Source: Paragonimus heterotremus (lineage: Eukaryota; Platyhelminthes; Trematoda; Plagiorchiida; Troglotrematidae). Taken from it: 64,000 bases of DNA. The translations under genes and the position numbers were made by a program. Below are positions 36,537-49,500 of this stretch, in pieces. Numbering within the stretch: position 1 is the first letter of the stretch; each line of letters opens with the position of its first letter. The notes under the pieces are model-generated. The model was not told the DNA's origin, searched no databases, and saw only the letters and a list, made by a program, of their open reading frames with translations. The DNA is taken from contig LUCH01000363.1 of NCBI GenBank assembly GCA_013368495.1, forward strand, positions 138,588 through 202,587, read 5' to 3'.

Positions 36537-36665
36537 ACAACATTAGTAATAAAGCTAATAAAACGACTACCGCGTTTAGCTACATTGTTTCTGTTGCCGG
36601 TTCAAATCTAAACCGAGCTAGGATTACTCATAACTGGGTTTCTGTTAAACGAATACATTTTAACG
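36537..36665 (+). repeat. Second copy of the SINE-like repeat at 6940-7085
   Basis: It shares the B-box region (GCCGGTTCAAATCT, about 36596) and the downstream ACTGGGTTTCTGTT with the copy near 7.0 kb, at the same spacing. Divergence is high, so the element is old. Confidence 0.45.
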
Positions 36666-39600
36666 GGAACAGTCGTAGGGCAGTGCTTCCTCATTTTCAG
36701 GTTGGTGTTGACACAAAACGTTTAACTGTAATATCTTCAAAATCGATTTTGAAAATAAAAGCGGACATCAAGTGAACATTGATCAAAGTTACTCGAGTTA
36801 TATTTACAACAGATAACATCCGGGGCAGTCTAAAGTTCAAGAATATTACAGATCATAGTCGGCCAACAAACAATCTGTAATGACGTAGTGACTGGGTCAA
36901 ATCCGCGTTGGTTGGTTGAAAACATTTTGTTGACAAATTGACAAAGTTAGGGACTTGAGACTGACTGGTACCACCGATAGTATGATTCGTTTGGAGATCG
37001 ATTTGGGTACCAAGACTTTTCAGTCGCAAGAATGTTCACAACGAGATGATTGGCATGTTCCCCTAAAATCAAATTTGTAAATGAACCTAGAGATATGTAA
37101 ACTGGTATTATGTGACCGTCACAAATAAGATTCTGATGATGTAGCTCTAACGTTTCCTTGCTGTTTTTGTCTTTTTCCCTGGCCGAAATCGATCAGCCGC
37201 AGGTTAACAGCCAGTTATCACAACCCCAAAATGGGCTAAAAGTTTACGCCACTAGTAGTTAAAAAAGTAGCTTGCAAACCTTGCTGAAATTCACTCGATT
37301 GAATATAGCATATGTTGAATCTTCTTTCTGTAATCCATTCAGAGCTCGTGAGTTTGCTTACTGATTATGTTCGGTGTGTCCATGATCTCAGTAAGTGTGG
37401 GCACATTCATTATTTCTGAAGTGGTCGAGGAGGCCAGTAGTTTGTGAATTACTTAGGTTATGTTCATGAACATTGGAGGTATTACAGTAGTTCAAAATCG
37501 GGCAAAGATTGCAGTTGTTGAAGAACTCCGATATGATCAAATTTCTTGCGCTGCATAAGATGTACAGCTAATCTGAGTGGTAGCCGTGGTAAGGTTTTTC
37601 TCACAAATCAAAAATATCTGCGCATCCATACAGTACTCCTCTCGCCAAGAAGAAACATTTCACCGATGAAACCAAACACAGATTTCGCATTAGGTCTCTC
37701 TCTCGAAAAGCAAAGGCTTTGAAACTATACACGAAACACGCTTTAAACAATAGGGTAGGTAAAATCTCATTGGGCAAAATGCACTAGGGCACACCTTTCA
37801 AACCCGATCCAACGTGTTTGCACACTATCTGTGCAACAGACATTCAAAATATACCAAACTCTTTCTGAACACCCTTCACATATTTTACCAGAAGGACGAC
37901 ATGTTATCTGTACTCGTCTCAGGAACCTAGATTAGACTGAAGCGGTTTCCTGACTGAAGGACGTCTAGTCACTTAGGGCACGCGCAAAGGCTGCTACAAG
38001 CAGAATTATGATCAATCAGCTTCAGCCAATCAAAACGGTGATCAGTTGCTACATCAAATTTCTTTGTAAGATCTAGTGATTTAAACAAATTGTCTGAACA
38101 CGTACCAGATTTGAGCAGTCGAATTGCTCAAGTCAAGATCATGTAACGTAACAACGAACGGAGTAGTGAAAAAGTGACATGCTCGTTGCCTAATAAAAAC
38201 GATTGATTTAAATGTTGTAGGGTCTTCATAAAAAGCACTGTTTTTCTAATGAACTGACATTGCTTATTGTCGCTCAGACCATTGCCGTTCTGGTTTTCCC
38301 GAATTGGTTGCCCAGTGTGAGACATCGTGTCAGAGAAAGCTAGCGGGTCTTTTCTAAGGCAGCTCATCGGGTGCGATAGCAACCATTCCTCCTGAGTTGT
38401 TAGGTGTGACGGATGGCAACCGATTTTCATAAATTTGACCTTTGTTGACCGAGAAGATAAGAATGATTTGCATACCGTGGACAGTTAATTCGAAGTTTAT
38501 TGTCTTAAGCAAGCGAATGAGACTTTCGAGCGCTACCTTTTTGCCAAAAGAACGGTCACCACATAATATATAAACACTACTGAATACAACCGAAGGATGA
38601 TCACACACAATGAATTTTAAACTCAGAGTACTACGAGGGTTTTCGGTTTGACTGAAACTTTTCTGGTTGATTTTTGTTTAGTAAACACTGATGCTGGTTT
38701 GGTACAACATTCTCTAGGTTATTTTAATTAGTTATGACTAGTGGATAGCCAGTAAATTTCCTTAAATTCGACCTCCGCTTTGACATAGTTTCACCATTTG
38801 GACTACTTTAACTTCCGGTCAGTTTCATGGTACCAGACAAATTTTTCGAACCACAGAACACGTATGGCCGCACTTTATAAGTACCCATCGAATTGGTATG
38901 TTCTAAACATTTTTCTGTCACTGATTTGAACGAGCAAAACGAGCACAGTGTGTATACTCCGGTTACAGGGAAGTCAAGTAGACAGCTAATTCTGGCTGAA
39001 GTTGAAAAGACACGAGGAAAAGGTGGCTGTAAGCCAAAACTACTAAGGACTTATGATGATGACCAGGACTTAAAACAACAGTGAGTCCGAGACAGAACAG
39101 GTGGTTGTACTGTGTAATAAGCCCAAAAAGCTTAATAACACTGAATATCCACTCCAGTGGCCTGAGTGTGACTTTTTTCTATTGATGAGAAGGTTTTCAG
39201 CTCAGGATGAGTGGGTGGGGGGTAGTATTAGACAACCTGATGTATGCGAAGTAAATTATGCCATTCAAATTACAGTTGATAACCAGATTGATCTAAAGAT
39301 TGTAGTAAAATCAGAGAAATATTATACAACCAGTTCCGAATGCAAGGTTTAGGCGGTTCTAGAAAAAGCCAATATATCGTTCAACCAATAATTTTGTTCA
39401 CTTACCGTGATTTTAGAATAATTTGTGCAATAGTTTTGTAAATCTGACACGAATACGACCAAAAATGTACCAAATATGACTGTACAACAGAAAAATGTGG
39501 GTTTTCATGTTACGATGAATTTTCAAAAAATGTCTCATTAGATGTTTGTTTGATGAATGTTGCTTTTGATCTGTGGTAACGACCTATGGAAAATCATAAT

Positions 39601-40287
39601 ACAAACCTCGAAAGCAGTCTCACATAGCTCATCTATCTCTGCCTGTCCAGTTGCCCTCATCTCACACTAGATCACCTCAATCGGAAACTGAGTTTACTCA
39701 ACTATCTTGTCTGTCGCGTTACAGATTGATCAACATCTCGCGACAATACTTCTCCAAGTTGGCCCAGTAAAATTCCCGTTCAGGTCTTCAAAAATTCTAC
39801 TATCTAACAGGGATAAACTTAAAGTCTAGTACTCACTCCTCTGAGAAAGCTAACGGAAAAATATGTCTGAGTAGGAAGATTACAATTAGAGTTGAATGAC
39901 GCTTGATTTAATTTTGGTCAATTAGAACTCAAAGTTACAAGCTTCTAGTGAAATGATGCTTATCCGAACTTATCAGCAGATATAGCAGGTGCATAAGTGG
40001 TTGGGGTAAACTGACTGTTCATCATAGCCCTGATTACATGATGCTTAACTTGGTTGTGATCCTGTCTATTCGATGTTGGTTCTTATGTCTGATCTGTATA
40101 ATATGCACATTTTTACAGTCGTAACTAATGCGTATAAGCTGACTGCCAAAAATATCTCAAAGTGGCTTCTTTCGTTATGGTGAGGCAAATAAAGATAATC
40201 CAGTTTCTTTAAATCATAAGTCCTCAACCCAACTAAAAATGTTTTACAAACGTATGTTTGGTTTGACTTTTCTTCTTCATCCTTCGA
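36666..40287. other. No recognisable gene; upstream of the follistatin exons
   Basis: Two neighbouring plus-strand ORFs at 38893-39084 and 39101-39352 are in different frames and have no recognised domain. A signal-peptide exon for follistatin could lie here or further upstream, but I could not identify it with confidence. Confidence 0.5.
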
Positions 40288-40339
40288 ATGAATGACACTA
40301 TCTCTTCTAGTTGTCTTTATTTGTTCATTGTTTATATAG

Positions 40340-40537
40340 CTGCAAATGGAACATGTTTCACTCAGAGACTTCCAAACGGGAATTGTGTCGATGTCATACC
40401 AAAAATCAATACAAAGAAGGAATGCTGTGATCGTGGTGGATTCTTTTTGAATCGTTTACTCACACAAACGGAATATCTGCGTGATCAACTCATTTATGCA
40501 AGAGGCAGCCCAAACTGTGTGGAAGCATGTCAAGAGT
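40340..40537 (+). CDS. Follistatin exon encoding the N-terminal (TB-like) domain
   Basis: Acceptor TTTATATAG|CT follows a pyrimidine-rich tract, and donor GAGT|GTAAGC is near-consensus. The 66 codons are symmetric (phase 1-1). The peptide starts ANGTCF and shows NGNCVDV, the paired cysteines of KKECCDRGG, and RGSPNCVEAC, equivalent to the GAPNCIPC end of the vertebrate domain. The tryptophan after the first cysteine in vertebrates is Phe here, and the FKWMI tryptophan is absent. An in-frame ATG at 40288 would give a hydrophobic leader (SSSCLYLFIVYIA) ending just before the domain. The known gene structure has an intron at exactly this place, so I read that stretch as intron with its acceptor, but an unspliced signal peptide here is a real alternative. 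Confidence 0.9.
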
Positions 40538-43500
40538 GTAAGCTATCTCAAAATTTGTGTTTGATGCTCATATCTAGTCAGCGAAATTGGCTACTAACAA
40601 GTGCTTTGTAAACATTCTTTGAAACGGAGATTCACATCTGGAGCCTTTAAATCCCGGATTCACAATGTGTCACATTTTATAGGTCATTAAATTTGTATTT
40701 GGATATAGGCGATGGCTTTGAAGGCGTCCTGTTCTTAGCTGAAGACAAATAAACCAATCCGTTTACTTTCCAGTTGTCAACTTTAAAAAATTTGTCTTCG
40801 ACAGTTTTTTAGGTTCTATTGTAGCAGTATAGACTGCAAGCTGTAATCAGTCGGAACTTAAATGGAACTAACTGTCGTTTTGTAATGAGATACTTTTCTC
40901 AGCGTCTACTGATTTTGCATGAAACCGCACCTTTTGTGCACGATCTAGCGTGGTATTCTTCTTTTCAAGAAGGAAATGCGTTCTTATCCAACTGAATCGG
41001 TTCAAAACATTGACGGTTTTTAGTGGCATACTTGCGTCGAAAGATTGCCTCAGATATATGCTGTTACTACAACGGATCGACTGAGTTATACTCACACCTT
41101 CGGTTAAAGCTGAAAACGTCAACAAAACTGTTAAAGACAGCGATCAGTCGTTCGGAATTGCAGATGACTTCAGGGTTTGAATAAACCATAATACTTGGAA
41201 TGGTAGTTTTGGATAAGCGCATACAAGTCGGACAACTGACTGACTAACTTACAAACACAAACTAAATTCAGCCAACTGAAGAATAATCGTTGGGTCATCG
41301 GTCACACATTATAGAAACGAGGGGAAATCCAACCTTATCTGATCTTGCAAACTTAGTAGGCAGCAAACGACAGTTGTCTGTATGCATTAACGATAATCGG
41401 AACGCATTTTCACATAAGACTCTCTGACTACCTGACTTGTTGCTTGACTATGTGCACAAAGTTCGGTCTTGATTTACTCTACCAAAAGGGCTAGTAATAC
41501 ACGCTGGTTACAGGATGAACATGGTTGTCAACCAAAGGGTGTGACTGTTAGTTGGGCAAAAGAGAAGCAGCTTAAGTAATGAGTAACAGTATTGACGGGT
41601 GACTATGCATTTTTGACTTTGATATTGGAAACGATAAGAGGGTGAAGCCTAACTGAAGAAAGTAGCTGACGACGTGGGTTGTAACCATGTTTTTGGCTCT
41701 TCGTTGCACATCCTTAATATGGATAGTGCTCCACCAGAGGGGCCAGACTGAGGGCCCACGACAGAGTTAAACGTCACCGACAAAACTGGTCATGTCATCG
41801 CAGTGCGTAAGATAATGATTTGAGGTGGACAACTGAGCACCCATGCCTCCTATTTAAACATTTTCGGTTTTTAGGCATTCATCATACAGAGCTAAAGAAC
41901 GATGTAAACGCACGCTGTAATAATACAGTAAGTGACTGATTTGAAGTTTGTTCTACCCGTAAGACAAATGCATAATCTCAAAACTATCAAGATCTCCTAG
42001 GTTGCTTGGAAGACTACACCACCAGACATGATATAATTAGGGGAATTTTTTTGCATAATCTGCAGATGTATATACAGTTGTACGATTATACACATGGCTC
42101 CGACTGACGCTTTTAAAAAGGCGAATATTTTCCCAACATTGCTAAATTAATTACTCGCCACTAAGTATAATCGAAGTTGCAAAGGCTATAGGCTATTTGT
42201 GCTAGCTTATAAACAGTTGCTTCCAAACATAACGTCCGTTTTGTGTTGTCTTTCTGTTGAAAATTATCTTCGTGATATGTCGAAACGCATCAATATTAAG
42301 AAGCAGTTTAACGGTTTTATCCTTTCAGAATAGTTCAATCTTAAAACATACTCATAAGGACTGTACTAATCACTTAAATGTGTACTGAGCCGCAAATCGA
42401 TTAAATTTCATGGGTCCGTGAGCTTTCTATTAGAATAATAAGTCATTGGAGTGTTAAAAACTGAGTTACACTGGCTATTGTTTGGATCATGGTTAGCCTG
42501 AGGTGAAAAAAACGCCATATATTAAACTTATTATGTCTACGAGTAAGTAGTCTTGTTAACATCCATAAGTTTCTAGCTTATATGCGGTTTCAACACGGAT
42601 GGCAGTGTGTGAATGTGTGAATATGTTGCCTACGCTTAAGAGCCGCTTTTGGAGGGAAGATTCTAGCGTGTCTGTATGCTCAGTTCCCGAGAGTTCACGA
42701 GATATCAACACAAATTCAAAACAGTGAGGTGCGACGAATCACTCTGATCCGTGAATGTGGAGAACGACAGAACAACTTTCAAACTAAATGAAGAATAGCT
42801 TTCTACTATACAGTTTTCAAATACTCTATTCCATGTTCAGTTTGGTTCGGTGCATGTAGTTATTGCGGATTGAAACATCATCTATATTATAGAAGAGTAG
42901 TAGCGGCCAGCCGGTTGTTTGTTTTTAAGACCGTTAGTTGCATTGATCTTGTCAAAACTCTTGAACTCCCAAGCTCTTAAGGTTGTTGAGGACAACGGTT
43001 GCTCTCTAATTCCTCTCACGTCCTCGCGTGAATTGTTCGTAGGGTCTACTTTCTTTTTTTTCCGAAAGGTGGGATATAATTTAGCGGGTTTTCTAAACGT
43101 GAATTTGAAGAGTGCACTTTTCGTTAATTTTTAAAGTCACGTCCGAAATCTCCAGATTGATATCTCTTACTGCATTCATGTTTGCCAATATCCAATTGAG
43201 TATCGCCCGATGAGGATAACGTGAGTTTGAAAATTCATAACAAGATGCACTGTACTCCCTAAGGCCATCTGATAAATTCAACTTCATCCTCATACCCAGT
43301 CCACCTAAGGATCATCAAAAACTGTCTCCACAGTGTAAACCTCCATTGACTAACAGTACTCGTTACTCACAATATAACCGCATGCTTACTCGTCTTGTCA
43401 GACCATTACTATCGAAAAGGTTAAGTCGCTTGTCCGCATCTTGTGTGCGTTGTGTACTTGGGTTAATTGTGACCCAAGCAGATATAATAAGGTCATTTTC

Positions 43501-46500
43501 ACTAGGCTTACTTCAGTTTATCTAATAGCTCTACATCTTTTGTATAACTTCACGAACCATTGGTTGAACATACAGCAGAGGTTCTTACGGAACGGAACAC
43601 TGTAACTCTCACAAACACAATTTAAGCTACGATACTGAAAAGATGGCCAGAACATGTCGCAAGTTCCAAAGAAGATCTGAAAACTGCAATATCACAGTAG
43701 CCAGTACTCATCTGATGCATTTATTTCAGAATGTTTCGTAATTTCAGCAAATGCGTTCTGTAGCTTGTACCGACAGAGATTGCAATTACATGGTTTACGA
43801 TAGCGTCGAGAATTCACTTGATCATTTCTCAGACTGTTATCACCACTGCGGTTGTGTACGTCTAACCACCTCTGCATTTCTAGTCTGTGGTTATTGTTTT
43901 TGGAAACATTATCATTTTAAACCCACGGTATTTATTCAGCAGGCTTCCAGGAAACATTGACACTTACATATTTCGTTCGTTTTGCGTATCAAGTTAATCA
44001 ACAGATCAGTACAGGTCAAGCACTAATCGTTACTATAAAAATAATGTAAGGTACGTAGTACACACATGTCGATATGCAATAACTTTCAACAGACCTGTCT
44101 AATGCTTCACTACTGACTGGATCTCTAGCGGACAGGTTGTGTGGTTTGAAACAGAGCTTGATGGCTAAGGACTCGTATGTTACGTAGCCGTTGCCTAAAA
44201 GATATTCGGAAATGACTAAACTTCAGCAGAAAGTGCTGCACATGACATGATTTAGGAAGCCACAGTATAACCATAATGGGCAAGGGAGTATATTCGTGTG
44301 TCATTCCTGAAGCCTGACATTCGTGACGTAAGACCTGCTAATGCAGCTGCAAAGCTGCACAAAACCATATTGAGAAATCTGAAGCTGTAGCTGACGCCGG
44401 CACTGTCATCGTCTTGCGAAACTGTAGCTTTTGGGATCTGGATGACCGATGACCAGCAAGTTTTCAAGTGGGTAATGTTTGTTCACATACCTTTCTGAAT
44501 GCTCAAATTCATTGAAAATCTCTGAATGGATCATTATTTATTCTGTGAAGTATAAGATAGTATTGAGTAAATAGTGTTTCTGGACCTTAAACCAGGTTCA
44601 GTTATATGTCCATATTTGGTATCCAGCTGCCACGACATACCTGTGTAAGTAGTAGATTCTGAGTGATTCCTCAAAAGGTACCGAATTCTGATATAGACAA
44701 GGCAGTTGTTTACGGAACATTCCTTAGGCATCGAATTACACTAATGTTAGCAGGATTGCTTTCAAACTTTACACATTTAACACAATTCATATTAGACCAC
44801 AGCCGTTTAGACAAATTTTCAGATGGCTCCTCAGGAAACAAAACATCAAAATCAAGCTTCTCCTTTGTTAAAACTCATCAGTGTTGCATACACTTGCCTC
44901 ACCCTGGGTTCGAACTCAAATCAACCATCTCATCAGGTTGCTGCACCACTGACGCTAGATGTTACATGACTGAATTACCACAACTAAATGTTGACTAACA
45001 TTTTCAACTGAGTGATCAATGTCATGCTCCTACCTTCTCATATGAGACATACCAACTGATCTGTCCTGTTTACGATCAGCACCTTTCGGTCCAGTGGAAA
45101 TCACACATGCTTTAACATGCCGACAAGCACTTCTGAGGAGCATTTTATGTCAACATTTCTCCAGTTTTCGTGTAGCTGATATGTCCGAAAACACTGCTGT
45201 GATAATTTCATGTTAATGTAATATAAATTCAGCCGTTGATATCAGTTATTCTGTACAAATTGGTTAATAGAAAATAAGGTTTGCAAAATAAACGCGCGTG
45301 TATTTGACCATCCGCACTTCCCCTTGTCACTCCTTCTCACGCCATACACATAATATAAAGGATACACTTTCATACTACAACGGTTTATTCCCTGCCGATT
45401 CATTGCCTATATATATATATATATATATCACATTTGTGACTTCGTCATTAACATGGTTTGTTTAACCACACGTACATCTTCAGACAGTGTTCACGTACAC
45501 ACTATTGCCCATTATTTACTAATCCCTATTACGTTTGATAACGGTATTTAATATGTTTTTCATTTGTCTTGTTTAACTCTTTTGCTCACCTAAATATAGT
45601 CTATCAGGCCACTTGCGAAGGTTATTCCTGTCCTGAAGGTCACACGTGCCAAGTGTTACACCGGCAACCCACGTGCATATGTCGACCACACTGTGAATTG
45701 TCGGACTATCAGTCGGGTCCTATTTGCACCGCAAACTTAGAGCAGTTTTCTAATCGCTGTGAACTGAAGCGAGCTCAATGTGAGTCCCGGACGACTGGGT
45801 CCGAGGAGATCCCTTGCTCAAACAGACCACAACGATGTGCGCCCAAACGAATAGACGATCATCTGCCGCATTTATCTACAGATTTACTTATCTCACAGCC
45901 GAATTCAGCACCGTGGTGGATCACATGGCCCTCCTCTTTTCTGTCGAGAAAAAGGGATACTTTTCGAATGGAACGCTTTGCTCGACAACATCGGGATGCA
46001 CATTTATCAGACGTCACTGATGATGAGGCTGAGTTGTCAGACCAATTAAATGACGAGCTATCTTGTCCAGCTGGCGAATACTGTATGTTACGTCAAGTTG
46101 ATGGACTGGCCAGATGTGTGATATGGCCCGGTATATCCACAAGTCCATCTGTTCCGTGCAAATTTGGTGCATCACCTTCTGGGCCATTCTGTGCGGTTGA
46201 CAATCGAACCTACGCAGATGGCTGTGAACTACGTTTAGCGGGAATACATAACCAATTAGAGCTTCGTGTTGCGTATCAAGGTGAATGCAGAGGTAAGAAA
46301 TTTTACTGTTAAGGCAACCTGATTGCTTTACCTGAATAGGATAATATACATATTTGTATACCACTTAACTTACTAAGAAGCAAAAAAATCTAAGCAAAAC
46401 CAGCAACCGGACAATGGAGCAGCTTATTGGTTGAATATGGTGTGACACATACGACGCCGACTTATACAGTACTCAGTGATTCGATTGAACGAGATTTGAA

Positions 46501-49500
46501 AGGTATCTGGACGGAGCAATCCACTCACTCTAAAAGAAAATAGAACGTAGTTTCTGGTTTATATAAATTAGCTATCAATTACAACTGGTTGTATTTTTCA
46601 CATTCGAAAAGAAGTTCCGGATGGCCTTTGTCCACGGTAATTTAAACTTCTGCTAGCCTTCTTTCAAGGCACCTTGCACACATTAAACAAGTCTGAATTA
46701 TCCGGGTTGAACTGTTGGCCCTATTCATCCGTGAGTAGTATTTGGTTTGCTAGCAGTTTTTTTGACAGACAACTCTACCTTCCTGTTACCTTCAGTCATA
46801 ATATACTAACTGTCTTTGCGGGATATGATGAACTCCACCGAACCTTTGGTTCATTCGGATGATCACACATAACATACTCCTTTGACTAGATGTTTACTCT
46901 AAACCTTATATTTTCAAATTTGTTAACGTAACTCTGTGTCTTGGACACATACTGCTGTACTGAGTTTGCCCATCTCAGACTTTAGAAACTATGGTTTTAA
47001 GGATGCCGATCAGAATCTGAACGCACACAACAAAAAATAGGACGGAGAGATGTCCAGAGTGTGCCGTGGTTCATTTGTGATGGGAAACCGGATTGTAGAT
47101 GGCGGTAAACAGTCACTCAACCTGACACACAGATAAATGACAATAAAGACAGTGTTAGTGACAAGTCAATTCCAGCAGGACGATCTAAATAAAAGAAGTC
47201 GTATATCTTGAAGATACCTATTGAATATGAACACGTAACTACTGTGGCATAATGTTTACATAAAATACAAATGTTAATATGACAGAAAAGTCTATCACAA
47301 TGACTTCTTTGAAGGTGAATTGCTAATTTTCTTGTAAGATAGAAGATGACAGAAACATTTCAATGAGTTTTGACGTGCAGATGATGTATGAGCTGATTTC
47401 GATAGAAGAACAAAACGGAATTAGAACGACAGGTGTGTGAAACAATATTTTCTGGTAATCATTCAACAGGTCTGACAGGTAGAAAAGTTACCAAGAGTGT
47501 ATTTATGAGACTGTAAGCATAACTGAAGGGTTAACTGCTCACAGGTGTAAAAATCAAGACTTTCGAACATGTAAGGCTGAGTCATTATAACGTGGTCCAT
47601 GTTCCGCACATGTAGTACGTCGTCGAATTGCGGTCAGTGTTGTGATCCTGTATGTGATAAGTAGGATCGGACTGTGGCAGCGGAAATTGCAAGCTGTTTA
47701 CGAATTTCTTTTGGTAACATAGGACCAGACCACGTGATCAAATTGTGAGAGTCAGCCGTGACCAGTACATAATTTTGGATTAGTTTTGCAGACAGGATTT
47801 TGTAAGCAATGCAAATGGCAGTTTTAATACCAATTTGTTGGTTAGAGTCCATGAGGTATGAGTTAACTACATTAGTGACAATTTTGTTAGTTCTACCACC
47901 AGGCGAAAATGAATAGCTTTCCCCCATCCGTTTAAACAAACAAACTGTCGTGTGATTTATGTATTCTTCTGTGTAACGGCAGAAAAGTTAGTGCACGAGC
48001 ACTGATTTGTGGTGAATGATGAGTAGAAACAGGAAAGCTTCGTTTAACAACTTGGCCGCAAACAACAGAGTGCTTGGGTTTCATAAAACAGGTTAATTCC
48101 GGTACATTTGTGAATGTGTAATGTAACACCATTTTCAAGATATACACACGTGATTATTCAAAATATAACAACCAATGTTGAAGAGAGGGTGCAAAAACAA
48201 AATAAAAAACCGGATAAATTGTGAGTAATTTTTTCATGTTACTAAAAGTAGGTACCACATGCGGTGATCGCGTATGACCGTGAAGTGAAGCCACTTTACA
48301 TGAGGAAGTTTGGAAGTAATTTCGTGATCAACAGAAGGCAACCGGGGACTGTTTAAAAATTTTTATGGGCTCCATAAGAACGATCATAAAACAGCTAGAC
48401 ATTCGAAAATAGTACGAATGGAAGATTCATAAACTGTCGAAAATTTCACGTAAATCCTGTAAAAGCGAAGAGGGCACATTGTTGGATTGTATAATTGTTG
48501 GGCATCATTGGAAAAGAGCGCATTAGGTTGGCATGGTCAATAAACTGTGTAAAATGAAGAAAAGCAAAGCAAAACTCCATGCATAAAACCGGAGTTACTT
48601 TGCGCAGTAGACAAACTTCCATCTATTTAGGTAAGCAAACTGTGTTTAGTCTGTAAAACAACCGAGAACGACTGAGTATAGTGGATATTTAACGGTGTTG
48701 TTCATAGTGGTTTTTCGAAACCTCTGTCAAAGTAGTCTAAAACATGACTGTGACTAGAGCGGCATTATTCTTAAAGTTGATTTTACATAGGTTAGGTCAT
48801 CAAACCTGAATCAGGGCCAGTAATAAGCAAGTTCAAATTTATAGCTGAGTAATCACGTCATTGACTTACACACGTGGTGCAATTCTGCGTAAAATTGCAG
48901 CTACATCAAAAATACCATTTTATAAAGTCAATAGTTCAAACGATCTGATTTGTTAAAACGTTTGCAGTAGACTACCATTCAACAAGTACGGGATATGCAG
49001 CGTACGCATAAGAAAACGTTTACAGACACAGGTTGGTTTTCACTTACACTTGGAAGGATTTTGTAAATACCTTAACTTCATGCTTTACAAAATACAAGTC
49101 AACACTGCTGTTAAGATTTTCATCAGTCCTAGTAGCTTCAAGTCATCCAATCAATACTGCTCATGTATAGATTCGTAACTTGTTGTTTCCGGACAGTATT
49201 CACACCTAACCATACAAGTAGGCTGACCACCAAGAGACAGTTGTTATCGGTTGCAATCGGAGGTAATCAAACTAACGGGTATTGCACTGTTCCGGTATAA
49301 ATTTACTCTGAGTTATTGCACCAGTCAACTTTTCGAGGCAACAATTTAATAGTTTTTATCAATATGTGGAAGTCATGCAAAATTATATCATATGTGTTGT
49401 ATTCATTTGCGATCAGCTGACGCCACATGTGGAAATGTTCAATGTACTCGAGCCGGAATGACTTGCCGTCCACACCATCTGACTGGACAACCAGTCTGTC

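Larger units (their letters stand above)
40538..45599 (+). other. Follistatin intron (5062 bp)
   Basis: It opens GTAAGC and closes AAATATAG. It holds a minus-strand tRNA-like SINE at about 44860-44990 and a (TA)n microsatellite at about 45407-45428. A cysteine-rich chance ORF at 43751-43960 has no exon-like flanks. Nothing else is recognised. Confidence 0.75.

Noticed and set aside
38893..39352. Two close plus-strand ORFs that might be one broken gene
   Set aside because: They are in different frames, and no shared family, domain or repair point is evident.
43751..43960. Cysteine-rich ORF inside the follistatin intron, considered as an extra follistatin or EGF module
   Set aside because: Cysteine spacing does not fit EGF, TB or Kazal patterns, and there is no clean acceptor/donor pair in phase 1. 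The exons on either side already join into a complete domain.
45954..45974. SRKR in the FSD2 insert as a furin site
   Set aside because: The position four residues before the cut is Ser, not Arg, so the standard R-x-K/R-R rule is not met. It is only a basic patch.
47634..48147. Two adjacent minus-strand ORFs in the second follistatin intron
   Set aside because: They overlap slightly in different frames and show no transposase, RT or other motif.
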